From the NCBI RefSeq assembly GCF_037971845.1, contig NZ_CP150227.1, forward strand, positions 3,720,001 through 3,784,000: 64,000 nt of DNA, given 5' to 3'. The notes below the pieces were generated by a model. That model made no database searches. It was not told the DNA's origin and saw nothing but the letters and a program-made list of their open reading frames with translations. Within the stretch, counting starts at the first letter, position 1; each line of letters starts with the position of its first letter. This DNA is from Paenibacillus sp. FSL R5-0766. GTDB taxonomy: Bacteria; Bacillota; Bacilli; Paenibacillales; Paenibacillaceae. Shown piece by piece: positions 8,314 through 18,710 of the stretch. Made by a program: the position numbers and the translations under genes.

Positions 8314-8420
8314 AATGAGTCTAACCATTCGATTAGGGGCTATTTTTCTGTGGGAAAGTCTCTAGCTACTAATTTAATAGTAAGGTTTATATAGGAATTG
8401 GTTTTGTCCCAGATGACTAA
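8314..8420 (+). pseudogene. GH1 6-phospho-glucosidase 5' stub, copy A
   Basis: ATGAGTCTAACC resembles the intact GH1 start (ATGAGTCAAACA at 9869) and the stub at 15994. The frame is broken and only about 100 bp remain. The rest of 8015-8605 holds the decayed promoter region and the first codons of an AraJ-like MFS gene interrupted by TAG at about 8505. Confidence 0.75.
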
Positions 8421-8605
8421 ATGTAGAATAGATCTGATGAATATTTAATTTATCTATTTTTCTAGAAATACAGAAATGAGAAGGTGAAATTGTTGAAAAA
8501 TATGTAGAAAATAGGACAAATTGAAATCAAGAGGAACTTCTATATATTCTGGAATTATATGATCATGCATTTAGAAAAGCCATTAAAATATAAGTAAGGA
8601 GCAAG

Positions 8606-9175
8606 ATGATGAGAAAAAATATTGGAGCAAAATCTTATGTGTTACCACAACCGGTTTTTATTATTGCAGCGTATGACGAAAATGGAATTCCGAATGCTAT
8701 GGCTTCTACATGGGGTGGCATTAGTAATGAGAATGAAATTTCAATCTGCATTAGTTCAGAACGAAAGACGTTAAAGAATATCATGCTGCATGGTGCATTT
8801 ACCGTAAGCATGTCAGATGCATCTTTTCTTGAGGCATGTGATTATCTTGGAAATGAAACTGGAAATGAGGTTCCAGATAAATTTGCAAGAGCTGGATTTC
8901 ATGCAGTTAAGGCGGATTTTGTCAATGCCCCACTGATTGAGGAACTTCCATTTGCGTTAGAGTGTAAAGTGAAAAGTTATGATGAAAAAGAATGGCGCAT
9001 GATTGCTGAAATCGTGAACATCAGTGTTGAAGAGAATATTCTGAATGAGAACGGTAAAGTCAATCTGGATAAATTCAGTCCGCTTGTATTTGATCGGGGG
9101 AGTAGGAATTACCATAAGATCGGAGAAAAAGTAGGAAATGCTTTTGAGGATGGACTGATTCTTAAGAACGGGTAA
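8606..9175 (+). CDS. flavin reductase-like (FMN-binding split barrel) protein
   Basis: A 189-residue protein close to that at 4555-5136. It has QPVFIIAAYDENGIPNAMAS at the start of the barrel, LKNIMLHGAFTVSMSD, FARAGFHAVKADFVNAPLIE, and the GNAFEDGLIL C-terminus. It is predicted to bind FMN and reduce flavin or an unknown substrate. AAGGAG lies 6 bases before the first ATG; the next codon is also ATG. It sits alone just after the end of the duplicated bgl block and has no adjacent regulator. Confidence 0.83.
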   Translation: MMRKNIGAKSYVLPQPVFIIAAYDENGIPNAMASTWGGISNENEISICISSERKTLKNIMLHGAFTVSMSDASFLEACDYLGNETGNEVPDKFARAGFHAVKADFVNAPLIEELPFALECKVKSYDEKEWRMIAEIVNISVEENILNENGKVNLDKFSPLVFDRGSRNYHKIGEKVGNAFEDGLILKNG

Positions 9176-9259
9176 AGATCAGTTTGAATGGAAAAAAAAT
9201 TTAAATGTTATAGAACTGGTATATGAGAGAACGAAGGCTTATCCTTCTACACATTGAAA

Positions 9260-9282
9260 GTCGCTATTCTAGCGGCTTTTTT
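9260..9282 (+). terminator. terminator hairpin used as group IIC intron target
   Basis: GTCGCTA-ttc-TAGCGGC followed by six T. The intron 5' end starts one base after the T-run. It terminates the flavin reductase-like gene. Confidence 0.75.
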
Positions 9283-9283
9283 A

Positions 9284-9428
9284 GTGTGCCCAACATGGGC
9301 ACTATCTATAGGGTTAAAGTCCCGAGTGGTGAAGGTAGTAGTAGCCATAAGCTTAAGGCAAGGGTGTCCACCGCGAGGTCAAGTCTGAAGGAAGTAGGCG
9401 GTAAAACTCTGGTGTCAGGAACACGAAC
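9284..9428 (+). mobile_element. group IIC intron, 5' remnant (domain I only)
   Basis: The stretch begins GTGTGCCC, the 5' end expected for group II introns. It contains the domain I core GGGTTAAAGTCCCGAGTGG, AGGCAAGGGTGTCCACCGCG, TCTGAAGGAAGT and GGAACACGAAC, matching the pattern of the Oceanobacillus iheyensis group IIC intron as I recall it. It lies directly after a rho-independent terminator, which is the known insertion preference of class C introns. Domains II-VI and the intron-encoded reverse transcriptase are missing; the sequence passes at GAACGACAATGG into a copy of the FAD oxidoreductase 3' end. It cannot splice. Confidence 0.88.
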
Positions 9429-9590
9429 GACAATGGTTCAGAAGAAGAGATGGAATTAAGGGCTGAGCTTGATGTACAAGATCCTGATTTGTTCTAGCAA
9501 AGATTGGATGAGATTCTTCCAGCATTTGAATTGGAGTATGATGAGAAGATTAAAAAACTGTTTAAATCACTTCAGTCTGCGATGAGCTAA
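9425..9590 (+). pseudogene. duplicated 3' end of the FAD oxidoreductase gene
   Basis: About 160 bp match 2950-3114 with few changes (for example ATGGAATTAAGGGCTGAG and GCGATGAGCTAA are shared). An in-frame TAG replaces CAG of the intact gene (TTGTTCTAGCAAAG versus TTGTTCCAGCAAAG). It starts within the group II intron junction. No start codon or ribosome binding site remains. Confidence 0.88.
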
Positions 9591-9605
9591 TGGAGCCCTT
9601 TTGTT

Positions 9606-9638
9606 TAATGAAGTCGTCATTTTGGCGGCTTTTTTTGT
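9606..9638 (+). terminator. terminator-like hairpin
   Basis: GTCGTC-atttt-GGCGGC with G-U pairs, then TTTTTTTG; nearly the same as 6464-6490. Confidence 0.55.
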
Positions 9639-9683
9639 TTTGTTATTTCTTATGAACATAAAGCAAATCTTTTGAAACGATGT

Positions 9684-9699
9684 GTTACTTTTTTGTTAC
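9684..9699. promoter_or_regulatory. operator-like GTTAC repeat upstream of GH1
   Basis: GTTACTTTTTTGTTAC, about 170 bp before the GH1 start. The surrounding 200 bp resemble the region upstream of the GH1 stub at 15994, including GTAACATAAGTT. This suggests the GH1 gene kept the same RpiR-controlled promoter. Confidence 0.45.
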
Positions 9700-9808
9700 A
9701 AATGTGAATCTGTGATACCTAGTACTAAATACGAAATAACATGTATTTTATGAATGAATCTATGTAACATAAGTTGTGAAAACAAATTCATGATAAAAAA
9801 ACCGATAA

Positions 9809-11293
<1,485 letters not shown>

Positions 11294-11359
11294 TGACAGG
11301 CACTAATGTTGAAAAAACGCTTTATTACATCTCAGCGTACAGGCCTACAGAATAAAACT

Positions 11360-11396
11360 AAGAAAGGGCCGCCAGTTGCGGCTCTTTCTTATTCTA
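11360..11396 (+). terminator. terminator of the GH1 gene
   Basis: AAGAAAGGGCCGC-cagtt-GCGGCTCTTTCTT stem with a short T-rich tail. Confidence 0.8.
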
Positions 11397-11429
11397 ATAA
11401 TTAATATTTGAACGATTAGGGAGCAGAAG

Positions 11430-12602
11430 ATGAGAAAAAAAATGTTTTTAATTATTGCATTATTTGTTGCTACATTGAATTTGCGCCCGGCTATTAATTC
11501 CATATCTCCGCTGTTAGATACGATTCGGGAAGATCTGGGTATGAGCGCTGCACTAGCTAGTTTGCTAACTTCAATACCTGTACTATGTATGGGCGTATTT
11601 TCACCTTTTGCCGTCAAAGCAAGTGGGAAATGGGGAATAGAACGAATCATTGGCTATTCCCTGATTGTGGTGGGAATCGGAATAGCCACTCGGCTATTTA
11701 CACAGTCTACGTTCGTTTTACTTTTATCTGCATTGATCGTAGGTATCGGGATCGCTTCGATTGGCCCGTTAACTTCAGGTTTTATTAAAAAGTATTTTCC
11801 CGCTCATGTCCCATCTATGATTGCACTCTATAGTATTGCCATCACTGTAGGGGCTGCCGTCAGTTCAATGGTATCCATTCCCTTAGAGGCATACTTCAAT
11901 TCTTGGCAGATAGCAGTAGGAGGGTGGGCAGTAATTGCTTTTGTAGCAGCGATCATTTGGTGGATCATGGTGAAGCCGCGATCTGAATCTGCTCATGTGA
12001 GTGAAATCAAAGAACGTCCGCAAATTAAACTTCCCTGGGGAAATAGAAGCGCATGGACGCTTACGCTTTCATTTGGATTAATGGCTATGTTGTTTTATTC
12101 TTTTACAGCGTGGCTCCCGTTAATGATTCAGGAAATGGGGTATAGCAAATCCTATGCAACGCTTTGTCTGACCATATTTGTTGTCATCCAAATCCCGATT
12201 AGCTTTGTACTTCCTGTATTATTGAAGAACTTTCCTTCAAGAAGAGTATGGATGGTTGGTGAATCTCTGTTCATGATTGTTGGGTTGATTTTATTGATGG
12301 TGAATTTCATACCGATGGTTTCCGTTGTTCTCTTTGGAGTTGGAGCAGGGGGCTTGTTCACTTTAAACCTGATGTTACCGATTGATTCTACAACCAATGT
12401 AAACGATGCAACTTCCTGGTCAGCGATGCAACAATCTGCCGGGTATGTCATTGGAGCATTGGGACCAATATTGCTAGGTTGGATTCATGATGCTTCCCAT
12501 AGTTTTAAACCAGCTATAATTGGAATGATTGTGATCATCATCCTAATGATTATGATACAAATTGCAGCAACACGAGGTAAACAAGTAACGGAAAGAGTCT
12601 AA
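11430..12602 (+). CDS. MFS transporter, CynX/NimT-like
   Basis: A 390-residue major facilitator with about 12 hydrophobic segments. The N-terminus LFVATLNLRPAINSISPLL is typical of the CynX/NimT (cyanate/2-nitroimidazole transporter) group, and a second typical stretch is GFIKKYFP near residue 123. The substrate is unknown; such proteins often export small anions or antibiotics. GGGAGCAGAAG precedes the ATG. It converges on the RpiR gene with a shared bidirectional terminator at 12636. The last ~95 bp are repeated at 6567-6660. Confidence 0.88.
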   Translation: MRKKMFLIIALFVATLNLRPAINSISPLLDTIREDLGMSAALASLLTSIPVLCMGVFSPFAVKASGKWGIERIIGYSLIVVGIGIATRLFTQSTFVLLLSALIVGIGIASIGPLTSGFIKKYFPAHVPSMIALYSIAITVGAAVSSMVSIPLEAYFNSWQIAVGGWAVIAFVAAIIWWIMVKPRSESAHVSEIKERPQIKLPWGNRSAWTLTLSFGLMAMLFYSFTAWLPLMIQEMGYSKSYATLCLTIFVVIQIPISFVLPVLLKNFPSRRVWMVGESLFMIVGLILLMVNFIPMVSVVLFGVGAGGLFTLNLMLPIDSTTNVNDATSWSAMQQSAGYVIGALGPILLGWIHDASHSFKPAIIGMIVIIILMIMIQIAATRGKQVTERV

Positions 12603-12635
12603 CGCAGTCATGCAGTTAATAGCTATAGCTACCTA

Positions 12636-12664
12636 AAAGAGAGTCCAGATGACTCTCTTTCTAG
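12636..12664. terminator. bidirectional terminator between MFS and RpiR genes
   Basis: Perfect 10-bp stem AAAGAGAGTC-cagat-GACTCTCTTT, followed by CT; converging genes on both sides. Confidence 0.85.
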
Positions 12665-12703
12665 TGCGTATTTTTAGAAAGAACTAGTTCTCTCTTATAG
12701 CTC

Positions 12704-13447
12704 TTATTCTATATCTGAAATTAGATTGTAAACCTCTTGACCCAGCCATTCTAACAGGAAAATAACAGGAGTGTGAGTCGTAAGATCAGTGATTTCGTGA
12801 TACACTTCTTTTACATAATATGGGATACTTATATCTGAAATTTTAGCCATCGTGGACTGACGATTGTTCGTTATCGCAATAATTTTATGTTTCTCCTGTT
12901 TGATCCGTTGGAGATAAGGAAGAACATACGGGTTTTCACCTCGCGTAGATAATGCAATCGTAACACTGTCTTTTTGAATTCTGGTATGAATGGGATAATG
13001 AGGATCTTTTATGTACATAGAGCATACCCCTAGATTCGAAAAAAATCGGGCTCCATACTCGCCCATGATTCCTGAGCTCCCAATACCAATAAAAATGACG
13101 TTACTGGCATCAGCAATTAACTTTGCTGCTTTTCGTATTTTTTCCTCCAATTCAGGAGATTGAGAACGTTCGAAAAACTCATACACAGCCTGATGAGGAC
13201 TTTTTAACTCTTGTTTCGTTAGTTTACCTTTTTGGGAAAGAAGTATCTTCAGTTTTACTTTAAATTCCGAAAATCCCTCACATTGATTTTTTCTACAAAA
13301 TCGGAGAATGGTGGCTGTAGATACATGAGTTTCATCGGCCAATTCCCTGATACGCATGTACGCAACTGTCTCCATGTTCTGAGTAATATAGTGATATAAA
13401 GATAGTTCCAATTCGTTATAAGATGAAATTTGCTGACTGGTAAACAC
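12704..13447 (-). CDS. MurR/RpiR-family regulator of the bgl genes
   Basis: A 247-residue regulator with an RpiR helix-turn-helix (about residues 1-75; MRIRELADETHVSTATILRF) and a SIS domain (about residues 105-235; VIFIGIGSSGIMGEY) that should bind a phosphosugar, probably a phospho-beta-glucoside. It starts with GTG, with AAGGGAG upstream. It is divergent from bglP, with about 420 bp between, including a GTTAC repeat at 13532 that is a good candidate operator. The control of bglP is inferred from layout. A close paralogue lies at 6711-7463. Confidence 0.92.
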   Translation of the reverse strand: MFTSQQISSYNELELSLYHYITQNMETVAYMRIRELADETHVSTATILRFCRKNQCEGFSEFKVKLKILLSQKGKLTKQELKSPHQAVYEFFERSQSPELEEKIRKAAKLIADASNVIFIGIGSSGIMGEYGARFFSNLGVCSMYIKDPHYPIHTRIQKDSVTIALSTRGENPYVLPYLQRIKQEKHKIIAITNNRQSTMAKISDISIPYYVKEVYHEITDLTTHTPVIFLLEWLGQEVYNLISDIE

Positions 13448-13531
13448 GGATATGCACTCCCTTAGGCCATAATAAAAAGAATAGGTAACCTTCTTAGGCA
13501 GTATACATTATCCGTTTCTGAAAAACAACGT

Positions 13532-13547
13532 GTTACTTTTTTGTTAC
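13532..13547. promoter_or_regulatory. operator-like GTTAC repeat between RpiR gene and bglP
   Basis: GTTACTTTTTTGTTAC. The same or a related element lies upstream of the other RpiR gene, of the intact GH1 gene and of both GH1 stubs. The rest of 13448-13865 holds ATATATATTTTC, GAGTAACATGACGTTATAAC and an unremarkable leader. No clear LicT-type antiterminator target was seen. Confidence 0.45.
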
Positions 13548-13865
13548 AAAAATCATTTCTTGTCAAAGCAAACTAAACACAAAAATAATATATATTTTCT
13601 TCTCAGATCTGAGTAACATGACGTTATAACATATGTTTCGCACTTCCATTAAAACTGGCTAGACGCGTCCCTGGTCAGAGACAAAGGTGGCAACGAATAA
13701 ACCCCAAACTACCCTTAACTAGTTCAAGTTTCAAGCTTGTTGAGCTTCCTTAGTCTGATTGAGAATATCACAATAGGTATCAAATGAAAAACATAATGCG
13801 TTTATTTTGCCATCCTCAAAAATTTATCTTTATTACTTTATTATACTTCGAAGGAGCCCTACATC

Positions 13866-15728
13866 ATGGATAAACAACAATTGTCCAAAGATATTCTTAA
13901 GCTGGTTGGTGGCGAAGAGAATATTGATCAAGTTACTCACTGTATGACTCGACTCAGATTCAATCTAAACGATATTAATCAAGCAGACAGAGCAACATTA
14001 AAGAACACACCTGGCGTTATGGGAGTTACGGAAAACGGTGGACAGTTTCAGCTGATCATTGGCAGTGAAGTTTCCGAAGTGTACAAAGCACTAGTGAACA
14101 ACATGAGCAAGAACTCTAACGCAGGGAGTGCTCCAAAAGGTGGAAAGAAACAAAGGAATCCAATCAGCGCATTATTTGATTTCATTGCGGGCATGTTCAC
14201 GCCAATCCTGCCGGCTATTGCCGGAGCAGGGATGATCAAAGGAATCGTTTCCATTATGGTGGCTCTTGGTTGGATGACAAATACAAGTTCGACCTATATC
14301 ATTTTGTCCGCTGTTGGTGATGGTGCATTCTACTTCCTGCCTATTATTCTGGCCGTTAGTGCTGCGAAGAAAATGGGGAGCAATGTTTATGTGGGAGCTG
14401 CACTAGCGGCCGGCCTCATGCATCCAACCATTGGAGCTTTGTTTCAAGAGGGGAATACGTCGTTTGCAGGCATTACTGTTATTGCTACATCCTATGCTTC
14501 ATCAGTTATTCCCATCGTCATTGCAATCTGGATTGCTGCTTACGTGGAGAGAGCTATTGAACGTATCACTCATTCTTCACTGAAACTGATTGTTGTACCA
14601 ACCGTAACGTTGCTTATCATGGTGCCACTAACCTTGATAGCGATCGGACCACTGGGTGGCATTATTGGAAACGGTTTATCTGGAGGTATCAGTTGGTTAT
14701 TTGATAACGCATCCATTTTGGCAAGTATTTTGATTGGGGGCACGATGTCTGTACTAATTATTACAGGCATGCATTATGCGCTGTTGCCGATTGCAGTGGG
14801 TTCGATTGCAACATTTGGTTACGATTTTATTGTTCCGTTAATGTTCGCAGCTAATATGGCACAGGGCGGTGCTGCTTTCGGTGTGGGCTTCAAATCCAAA
14901 AATAGCCAAACCAAATCATTCTCTTATTCTACAGGACTTACTGCTCTTATGGGAATTACGGAGCCCGCAATGTACGGAATTAACATGAAATTCAAAAAGC
15001 CATTTTTTGCAGCGCTTATTGGGGGAGCAGTCGCCGGGGCGTTTCTGGGAACCTTTTCTGTTAAAGCCTATTTCATTGGTAGTGCAGGTCTTCCGGGGGC
15101 TACCTCATTTGTCGGTCCAGACATTAGCAACCTGCTCTATGCACTGATTGCTGCTTTAATTGCATTTGTTGTAGCTAGTGTAATTACTTATATTCTGGGC
15201 TTCCAAGAAGAGGCTGCCGCACCATCAGCAATATCCACAACTACACCTGTAGTAGCTGAAGACACTAAATTACAGGATGAACAAATATTCAGCCCCATGA
15301 ATGGGGAAGTTAAGCCACTTAGCCTGGTTCCAGATCCTGCTTTTTCCGAAGAAATGATGGGTAAAGGATTTGCCATTCAACCTGCTGAAGGACGTGCAGT
15401 ATCTCCGGTTAACGGCACAGTAATCTCTGTATCCAAGAGTGGACATGCTATTGGTCTCGTAAGTGATCTTGGCGCAGAGATGCTGATTCACATCGGAATT
15501 GATACTGTAAAGCTGAAAGGACAATATTTCTCACCAAAGGTACAGGCAGGAGCTAAAGTATCCGTAGGTTATCTATTGATGGAATTTGACCGTGAAGAGA
15601 TCGAAAAAGCGGGTTACAATATGATTACTCCGGTCATTATTACGAACATGTATCAATATACCGATGTCCAATCGGCTGGGCGTATCACAATTAATGAAAA
15701 AGAATTGATGTACACAGTCAAAGCCTAA
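13866..15728 (+). CDS. bglP: beta-glucoside PTS permease EIIBCA
   Basis: A 620-residue three-domain PTS permease that imports and phosphorylates beta-glucosides. Domain order is EIIB (about residues 1-85, phospho-Cys in VTHCMTRLRF, about residue 27), membrane EIIC (about 100-455, with the GITEPAMYG motif), then EIIA (about 475-615, phospho-His in MLIHIGIDTVKLKG). This B-C-A order is that of BglP/BglF. Length is normal for the family. GAAGGAG lies about 10 bases before the ATG. A hairpin terminator follows, then a GH1 stub, showing that an ancestral bglP-GH1 operon lost its hydrolase. Its regulator is probably the divergent RpiR protein. Confidence 0.93.
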   Translation: MDKQQLSKDILKLVGGEENIDQVTHCMTRLRFNLNDINQADRATLKNTPGVMGVTENGGQFQLIIGSEVSEVYKALVNNMSKNSNAGSAPKGGKKQRNPISALFDFIAGMFTPILPAIAGAGMIKGIVSIMVALGWMTNTSSTYIILSAVGDGAFYFLPIILAVSAAKKMGSNVYVGAALAAGLMHPTIGALFQEGNTSFAGITVIATSYASSVIPIVIAIWIAAYVERAIERITHSSLKLIVVPTVTLLIMVPLTLIAIGPLGGIIGNGLSGGISWLFDNASILASILIGGTMSVLIITGMHYALLPIAVGSIATFGYDFIVPLMFAANMAQGGAAFGVGFKSKNSQTKSFSYSTGLTALMGITEPAMYGINMKFKKPFFAALIGGAVAGAFLGTFSVKAYFIGSAGLPGATSFVGPDISNLLYALIAALIAFVVASVITYILGFQEEAAAPSAISTTTPVVAEDTKLQDEQIFSPMNGEVKPLSLVPDPAFSEEMMGKGFAIQPAEGRAVSPVNGTVISVSKSGHAIGLVSDLGAEMLIHIGIDTVKLKGQYFSPKVQAGAKVSVGYLLMEFDREEIEKAGYNMITPVIITNMYQYTDVQSAGRITINEKELMYTVKA

Positions 15729-15742
15729 TTTGATGTTATTAA

Positions 15743-15788
15743 TAGCGGCAGTGATTCCAAAGCATCTTTGGAAACGCTGTCGTTTTTA
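15743..15788 (+). terminator. bglP terminator
   Basis: AGCGGCAG...TTCCAAAG-cat-CTTTGGAA...CGCTGTCGTTTTT. It could also act as an attenuator before the lost GH1 gene. Confidence 0.8.
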
Positions 15789-15806
15789 ATAATATTAAAA
15801 CACTGC

Positions 15807-15822
15807 GTTACTTTTAAGTAAC
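15807..15822. promoter_or_regulatory. operator-like inverted repeat before the GH1 stub
   Basis: GTTAC-TTTTAA-GTAAC, a perfect inverted repeat and the most symmetrical member of the GTTAC family in the window. Confidence 0.5.
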
Positions 15823-15993
15823 AAATGTGATCTCATGTTAATTCAAACTAAAGCGCCAAAATGTATATATTTATTTGAATAATAAAAGTAACATAAGTTT
15901 TGCAAAATAAAATTTATTACAGACGGATAAGTAAGATTACTCTGAATATGGAGAAATCTCTTATGGATTCAACATTGAAAGGTGGAACACACA

Positions 15994-16104
15994 AATGAGT
16001 CAAACCATTCGATTAGCGGTTGTTTTAATGTGGGAAGGTCTTTAGCTACTAATTCAATAGAAGGGGCTTATATAGAAAATGGTTTTGTCCCATATGAGTG
16101 AATG
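15994..16104 (+). pseudogene. GH1 6-phospho-glucosidase 5' stub, copy B
   Basis: ATGAGTCAAACCATTCG matches the GH1 start. After a frame change, SLATNSIEGAYIENGF can be read, recalling [16 protein letters not shown] of the intact enzyme. Only about 110 bp remain before the next gene. A GGTGGAACACACAA leader with ribosome binding site is still present. Confidence 0.82.
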
Positions 16105-16176
16105 TAGAATATTTATTTTAGTGAATAGTTAATTAATCTATTTTTCTAGAAATACAGAAATAAGAAGGTGCAATTG

Positions 16177-17349
16177 TTGAAAAATATGTGGAAAATATAT
16201 TTATTAGCTGTAATTAGTTTTCTTAATGGCGCATCAGAATATGTTATTGCCGGGATCCTAGACAAAATTGCTGAATCTAGCAACATTTCAGTTTCTTCTG
16301 CTGGACAGCTAATTACAGTGTTCTCTATAGCTTTTGGTGTAGGTACTCCTTTTTTAATTGCTTTTACATCTAAATTAGACCGAAAAAAACTCTTAGTTTA
16401 TGCATTAACTGTATTCTCTGTTATTAACATTTTAATTGCAACGATAACAGGATATGAGATGCTTATCGTAGCTAGAATTATTTCAGCACTTAGTGCCGGT
16501 GTTATTCAGGTTACGCTTCTCACTCTTGCTGCGGTTTTGGCTGCTCCAGGAAAACAAGGGAGTTCAATTGCTACGGTTATTATGGGGAATAGTACGGCAT
16601 TAGTTATCGGTGTACCCATAGGCAGGGTTGTAGCTTCACATTATGATTGGAACATCATATTTATTGGTCTTGGAGTAATAGGACTTATTCTCTTATTCCT
16701 AGCGCTGCTGATCATCCCCAAAGTAGTTGCTGAAGAAGTTGTTCCTTTGCGTGTTCAGTTTAAATTCATCATGCAACCGCGTATAACAGCAGCGTTACTG
16801 ATTACGTTTGTGTGGTTAGGCTCATATTCCATTTTATTTACGTACATTTCACCGTATCTCCTTGATATATTTAGCATGAGTGATCAAGGTGTAACGGTCG
16901 CCCTGTTTATATTTGGTATCGCTAGTGCCATTGGTTCCAAAATAGGAGGACTCAGTACAGATAAATGGGGCACATTCCGTACACTAGCTGGTGGAATGAT
17001 ACTCCATGCCACTGCATTATTGTTGTTCCCGTTTATAGGCCAATCCATATTTCTTCTATATATATTACTTATTTTCTGGGCAATAGCAGCCTGGTCCTCA
17101 GGTACGCCAATCCAATTTCAGCTTATAAGTCTCGCTCCCGCTGCTTCAGGCATTGTACTTAGTTTGCATAGCGCGATTGGACAAGTTGGAATGGCTGCCG
17201 GAGCTGGTATCGGGGGTATTGCTGTCAACCACAACTTGTTGAACTACATTCCATGGATCGGTGCGCTTGCCCTTGTGATTGGCATCGTAACAACGTTGCT
17301 TGATAACTCCCTATCTAAAAGAAAACAAACGAAACAATCTTTGCAATAA
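16177..17349 (+). CDS. MFS transporter, AraJ/YdhP-like efflux protein
   Basis: A roughly 390-residue major facilitator of the AraJ/purine-efflux-like group. It shows the pattern AVISFLNGASEYVIAGILDKIA at the first membrane helix (residues about 7-28) and LDRKKLL between helices 2 and 3. About 12 hydrophobic segments are visible. AAGAAGGTG lies 7 bases before a TTG codon at 16177, which is the best start; a GTG at 16168 overlaps the ribosome binding site. The substrate is unknown. In copy A (about 8497) the same start region has an early TAG, so only this copy can be functional. Confidence 0.87.
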   Translation: MKNMWKIYLLAVISFLNGASEYVIAGILDKIAESSNISVSSAGQLITVFSIAFGVGTPFLIAFTSKLDRKKLLVYALTVFSVINILIATITGYEMLIVARIISALSAGVIQVTLLTLAAVLAAPGKQGSSIATVIMGNSTALVIGVPIGRVVASHYDWNIIFIGLGVIGLILLFLALLIIPKVVAEEVVPLRVQFKFIMQPRITAALLITFVWLGSYSILFTYISPYLLDIFSMSDQGVTVALFIFGIASAIGSKIGGLSTDKWGTFRTLAGGMILHATALLLFPFIGQSIFLLYILLIFWAIAAWSSGTPIQFQLISLAPAASGIVLSLHSAIGQVGMAAGAGIGGIAVNHNLLNYIPWIGALALVIGIVTTLLDNSLSKRKQTKQSLQ

Positions 17350-17415
17350 ATAAACACTTGTATCATCTTCGTTTGTTACATGCTCGTTAACGATGTACGA
17401 AACCTCTATAACAAT

Positions 17416-17460
17416 AAGAAAGCGGCTGACCCAAGTGATCAGCTGCTTTCTTTGTTTTAT
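17416..17460 (+). terminator. terminator of the AraJ-like MFS gene
   Basis: AAGAAAGCGGCTGA...TCAGCTGCTTTCTT stem followed by TGTTTTAT. The remaining bases to 17624 show no recognisable gene. Confidence 0.85.
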
Positions 17461-17624
17461 AATTCAGAACTCATTAACCCAATGATAGTAGGCCCAACTG
17501 CACCAAAGTCTGATGGGATTAAGTCGCAGCGAATGAAGCCGTGGACACGATCTCGTCAAGCTTATCGACAAGTTCCGCATACATTTATGTACCGATTGAG
17601 GCGAGTACTAACCTCCAAGCCTTG

Positions 17625-18710
17625 TTACACCACAACTAACAGTACGATAATTCCGAGAAAAATCAGCCAGCATACTGGGTGACCGAAATTTAATCCCCAG
17701 CCGACTCCGAATCTTTTCTCAACGATTAGGTTTGGATCCTTCCAATTGAAATAAATCATACCTAATAGCCATTTATCATCATCATGGACAGGTCTGAAAT
17801 TGGAGTGATCTGCCGATTGCTCCAATCGGCTTCCGCCCTGACCAGCCCAGAACGATAAGGCTAAGGCGTATAGGATGATAAAGGCTATTATGATTAGGAC
17901 AATGGGAATAGCGAAATTGATGTTAAGCAGAGATATCATATTTAGTTGCACGACGGACAACAGGATAACTACTAAGAAGCTTGCTGTAATCATAAAACCT
18001 GACCAAGTGCGGCGGAAAGTTACGTCTTGTCTGATGGAACGGTTCGGATCAGTGGGTTGAACCTGCTGCTTCACTCTGCGAATACTCCAATTCTCAAATA
18101 TGAACACAAGTATTAAGAACACTTGCATTATCGTAGGCATAAACACAGAACTATAAGATTTAGCTGCATAGCCGTCTACGTTCCAACTGCTGTTGTAATG
18201 GATCGGAATCTGGTCAGGAATTAGTTCGTAGTTGAGTAGCACAGTTACAATACCAACAACAATAATGAAAACATGGATGAGGAACCACTTACTAGACAAG
18301 CTAATGTTTCTTTTCCGAAAACCAGTGTCCACTGCCATGATCGATGGTTCAAGAGCAATAGGCAGCATAGGTAGTAAACTTCTCATTTTGAAATGGTAGC
18401 TAATGTTTATGACTAGGGAGATTACGACCATGGCGAGTGAATAAGTGACAATGATCCAACTTTGTTGCTTGGAATGTTCATCACCGTATATTAGGCAGAT
18501 GATACAAACAATGAATAGGATGGTATGCAAGGTAGCACTAATCTTAGCATATGACTTCCGCATTTGGCGCAGAGGTTCGCTGTGAAATTGTACAGCGCTG
18601 ACGGTAACCCCAAAACTAATCGTCTCTCTTGTTAAATAAGGCATGCTTACCATGAGTACAATGGTAGGTACAAATACAAAGATCATTACTATAACAGGCA
18701 TTATCGTCAT
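17625..18710 (-). CDS. membrane protein with DUF1648- and DUF5808-like domains
   Basis: A 361-residue integral membrane protein with about 8-9 hydrophobic segments. The central part YELIPDQIPIHYNSSWNVDG (about residues 170-190) is the hallmark of DUF1648. The C-terminus has the DUF5808 pattern DDKWLLGMIYFNWKDPN followed by a final helix. Such proteins, often beside GntR-type regulators, are membrane components of unknown role in Bacillus relatives. No regulator sits beside it here. The start ATG has AGGAGGCG about 6-8 bases upstream on its strand. Confidence 0.85.
   Translation of the reverse strand: MTIMPVIVMIFVFVPTIVLMVSMPYLTRETISFGVTVSAVQFHSEPLRQMRKSYAKISATLHTILFIVCIICLIYGDEHSKQQSWIIVTYSLAMVVISLVINISYHFKMRSLLPMLPIALEPSIMAVDTGFRKRNISLSSKWFLIHVFIIVVGIVTVLLNYELIPDQIPIHYNSSWNVDGYAAKSYSSVFMPTIMQVFLILVFIFENWSIRRVKQQVQPTDPNRSIRQDVTFRRTWSGFMITASFLVVILLSVVQLNMISLLNINFAIPIVLIIIAFIILYALALSFWAGQGGSRLEQSADHSNFRPVHDDDKWLLGMIYFNWKDPNLIVEKRFGVGWGLNFGHPVCWLIFLGIIVLLVVV

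Larger units (their letters stand above)
6567..8515. repeat. copy A of a duplicated beta-glucoside block (decayed)
   Basis: This stretch is collinear with 12513-16195: MFS 3' end, RpiR regulator, spacer with operator-like site, bglP IIA segment, hairpin terminator, GH1 stub, and the first codons of the AraJ-like MFS gene. Relative to copy B it lacks 13652-15317 (1,666 bp of bglP and its leader). It ends at TTGAAAAATATGTAGAAAATA, where the MFS start region carries an in-frame TAG. Confidence 0.9.
12513..16195. repeat. copy B of the duplicated beta-glucoside block (mostly intact)
   Basis: Reference copy of the block whose decayed version lies at 6567-8515. It holds the MFS 3' end, RpiR regulator, intact bglP, its terminator, a GH1 stub and the start of the AraJ-like MFS gene. 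The GH1 deletion is shared by both copies and so is older than the duplication, or was copied with it. Confidence 0.88.

Noticed and set aside
9223..9459. Open frame of 78 codons across the terminator and intron remnant
   Set aside because: It crosses a terminator and group II intron RNA sequence and has no protein-like features or ribosome binding site.
13641..13865. LicT/BglG-type antiterminator target before bglP
   Set aside because: No overlapping terminator hairpin or typical RAT sequence was found, and the neighbouring regulator is RpiR-type.
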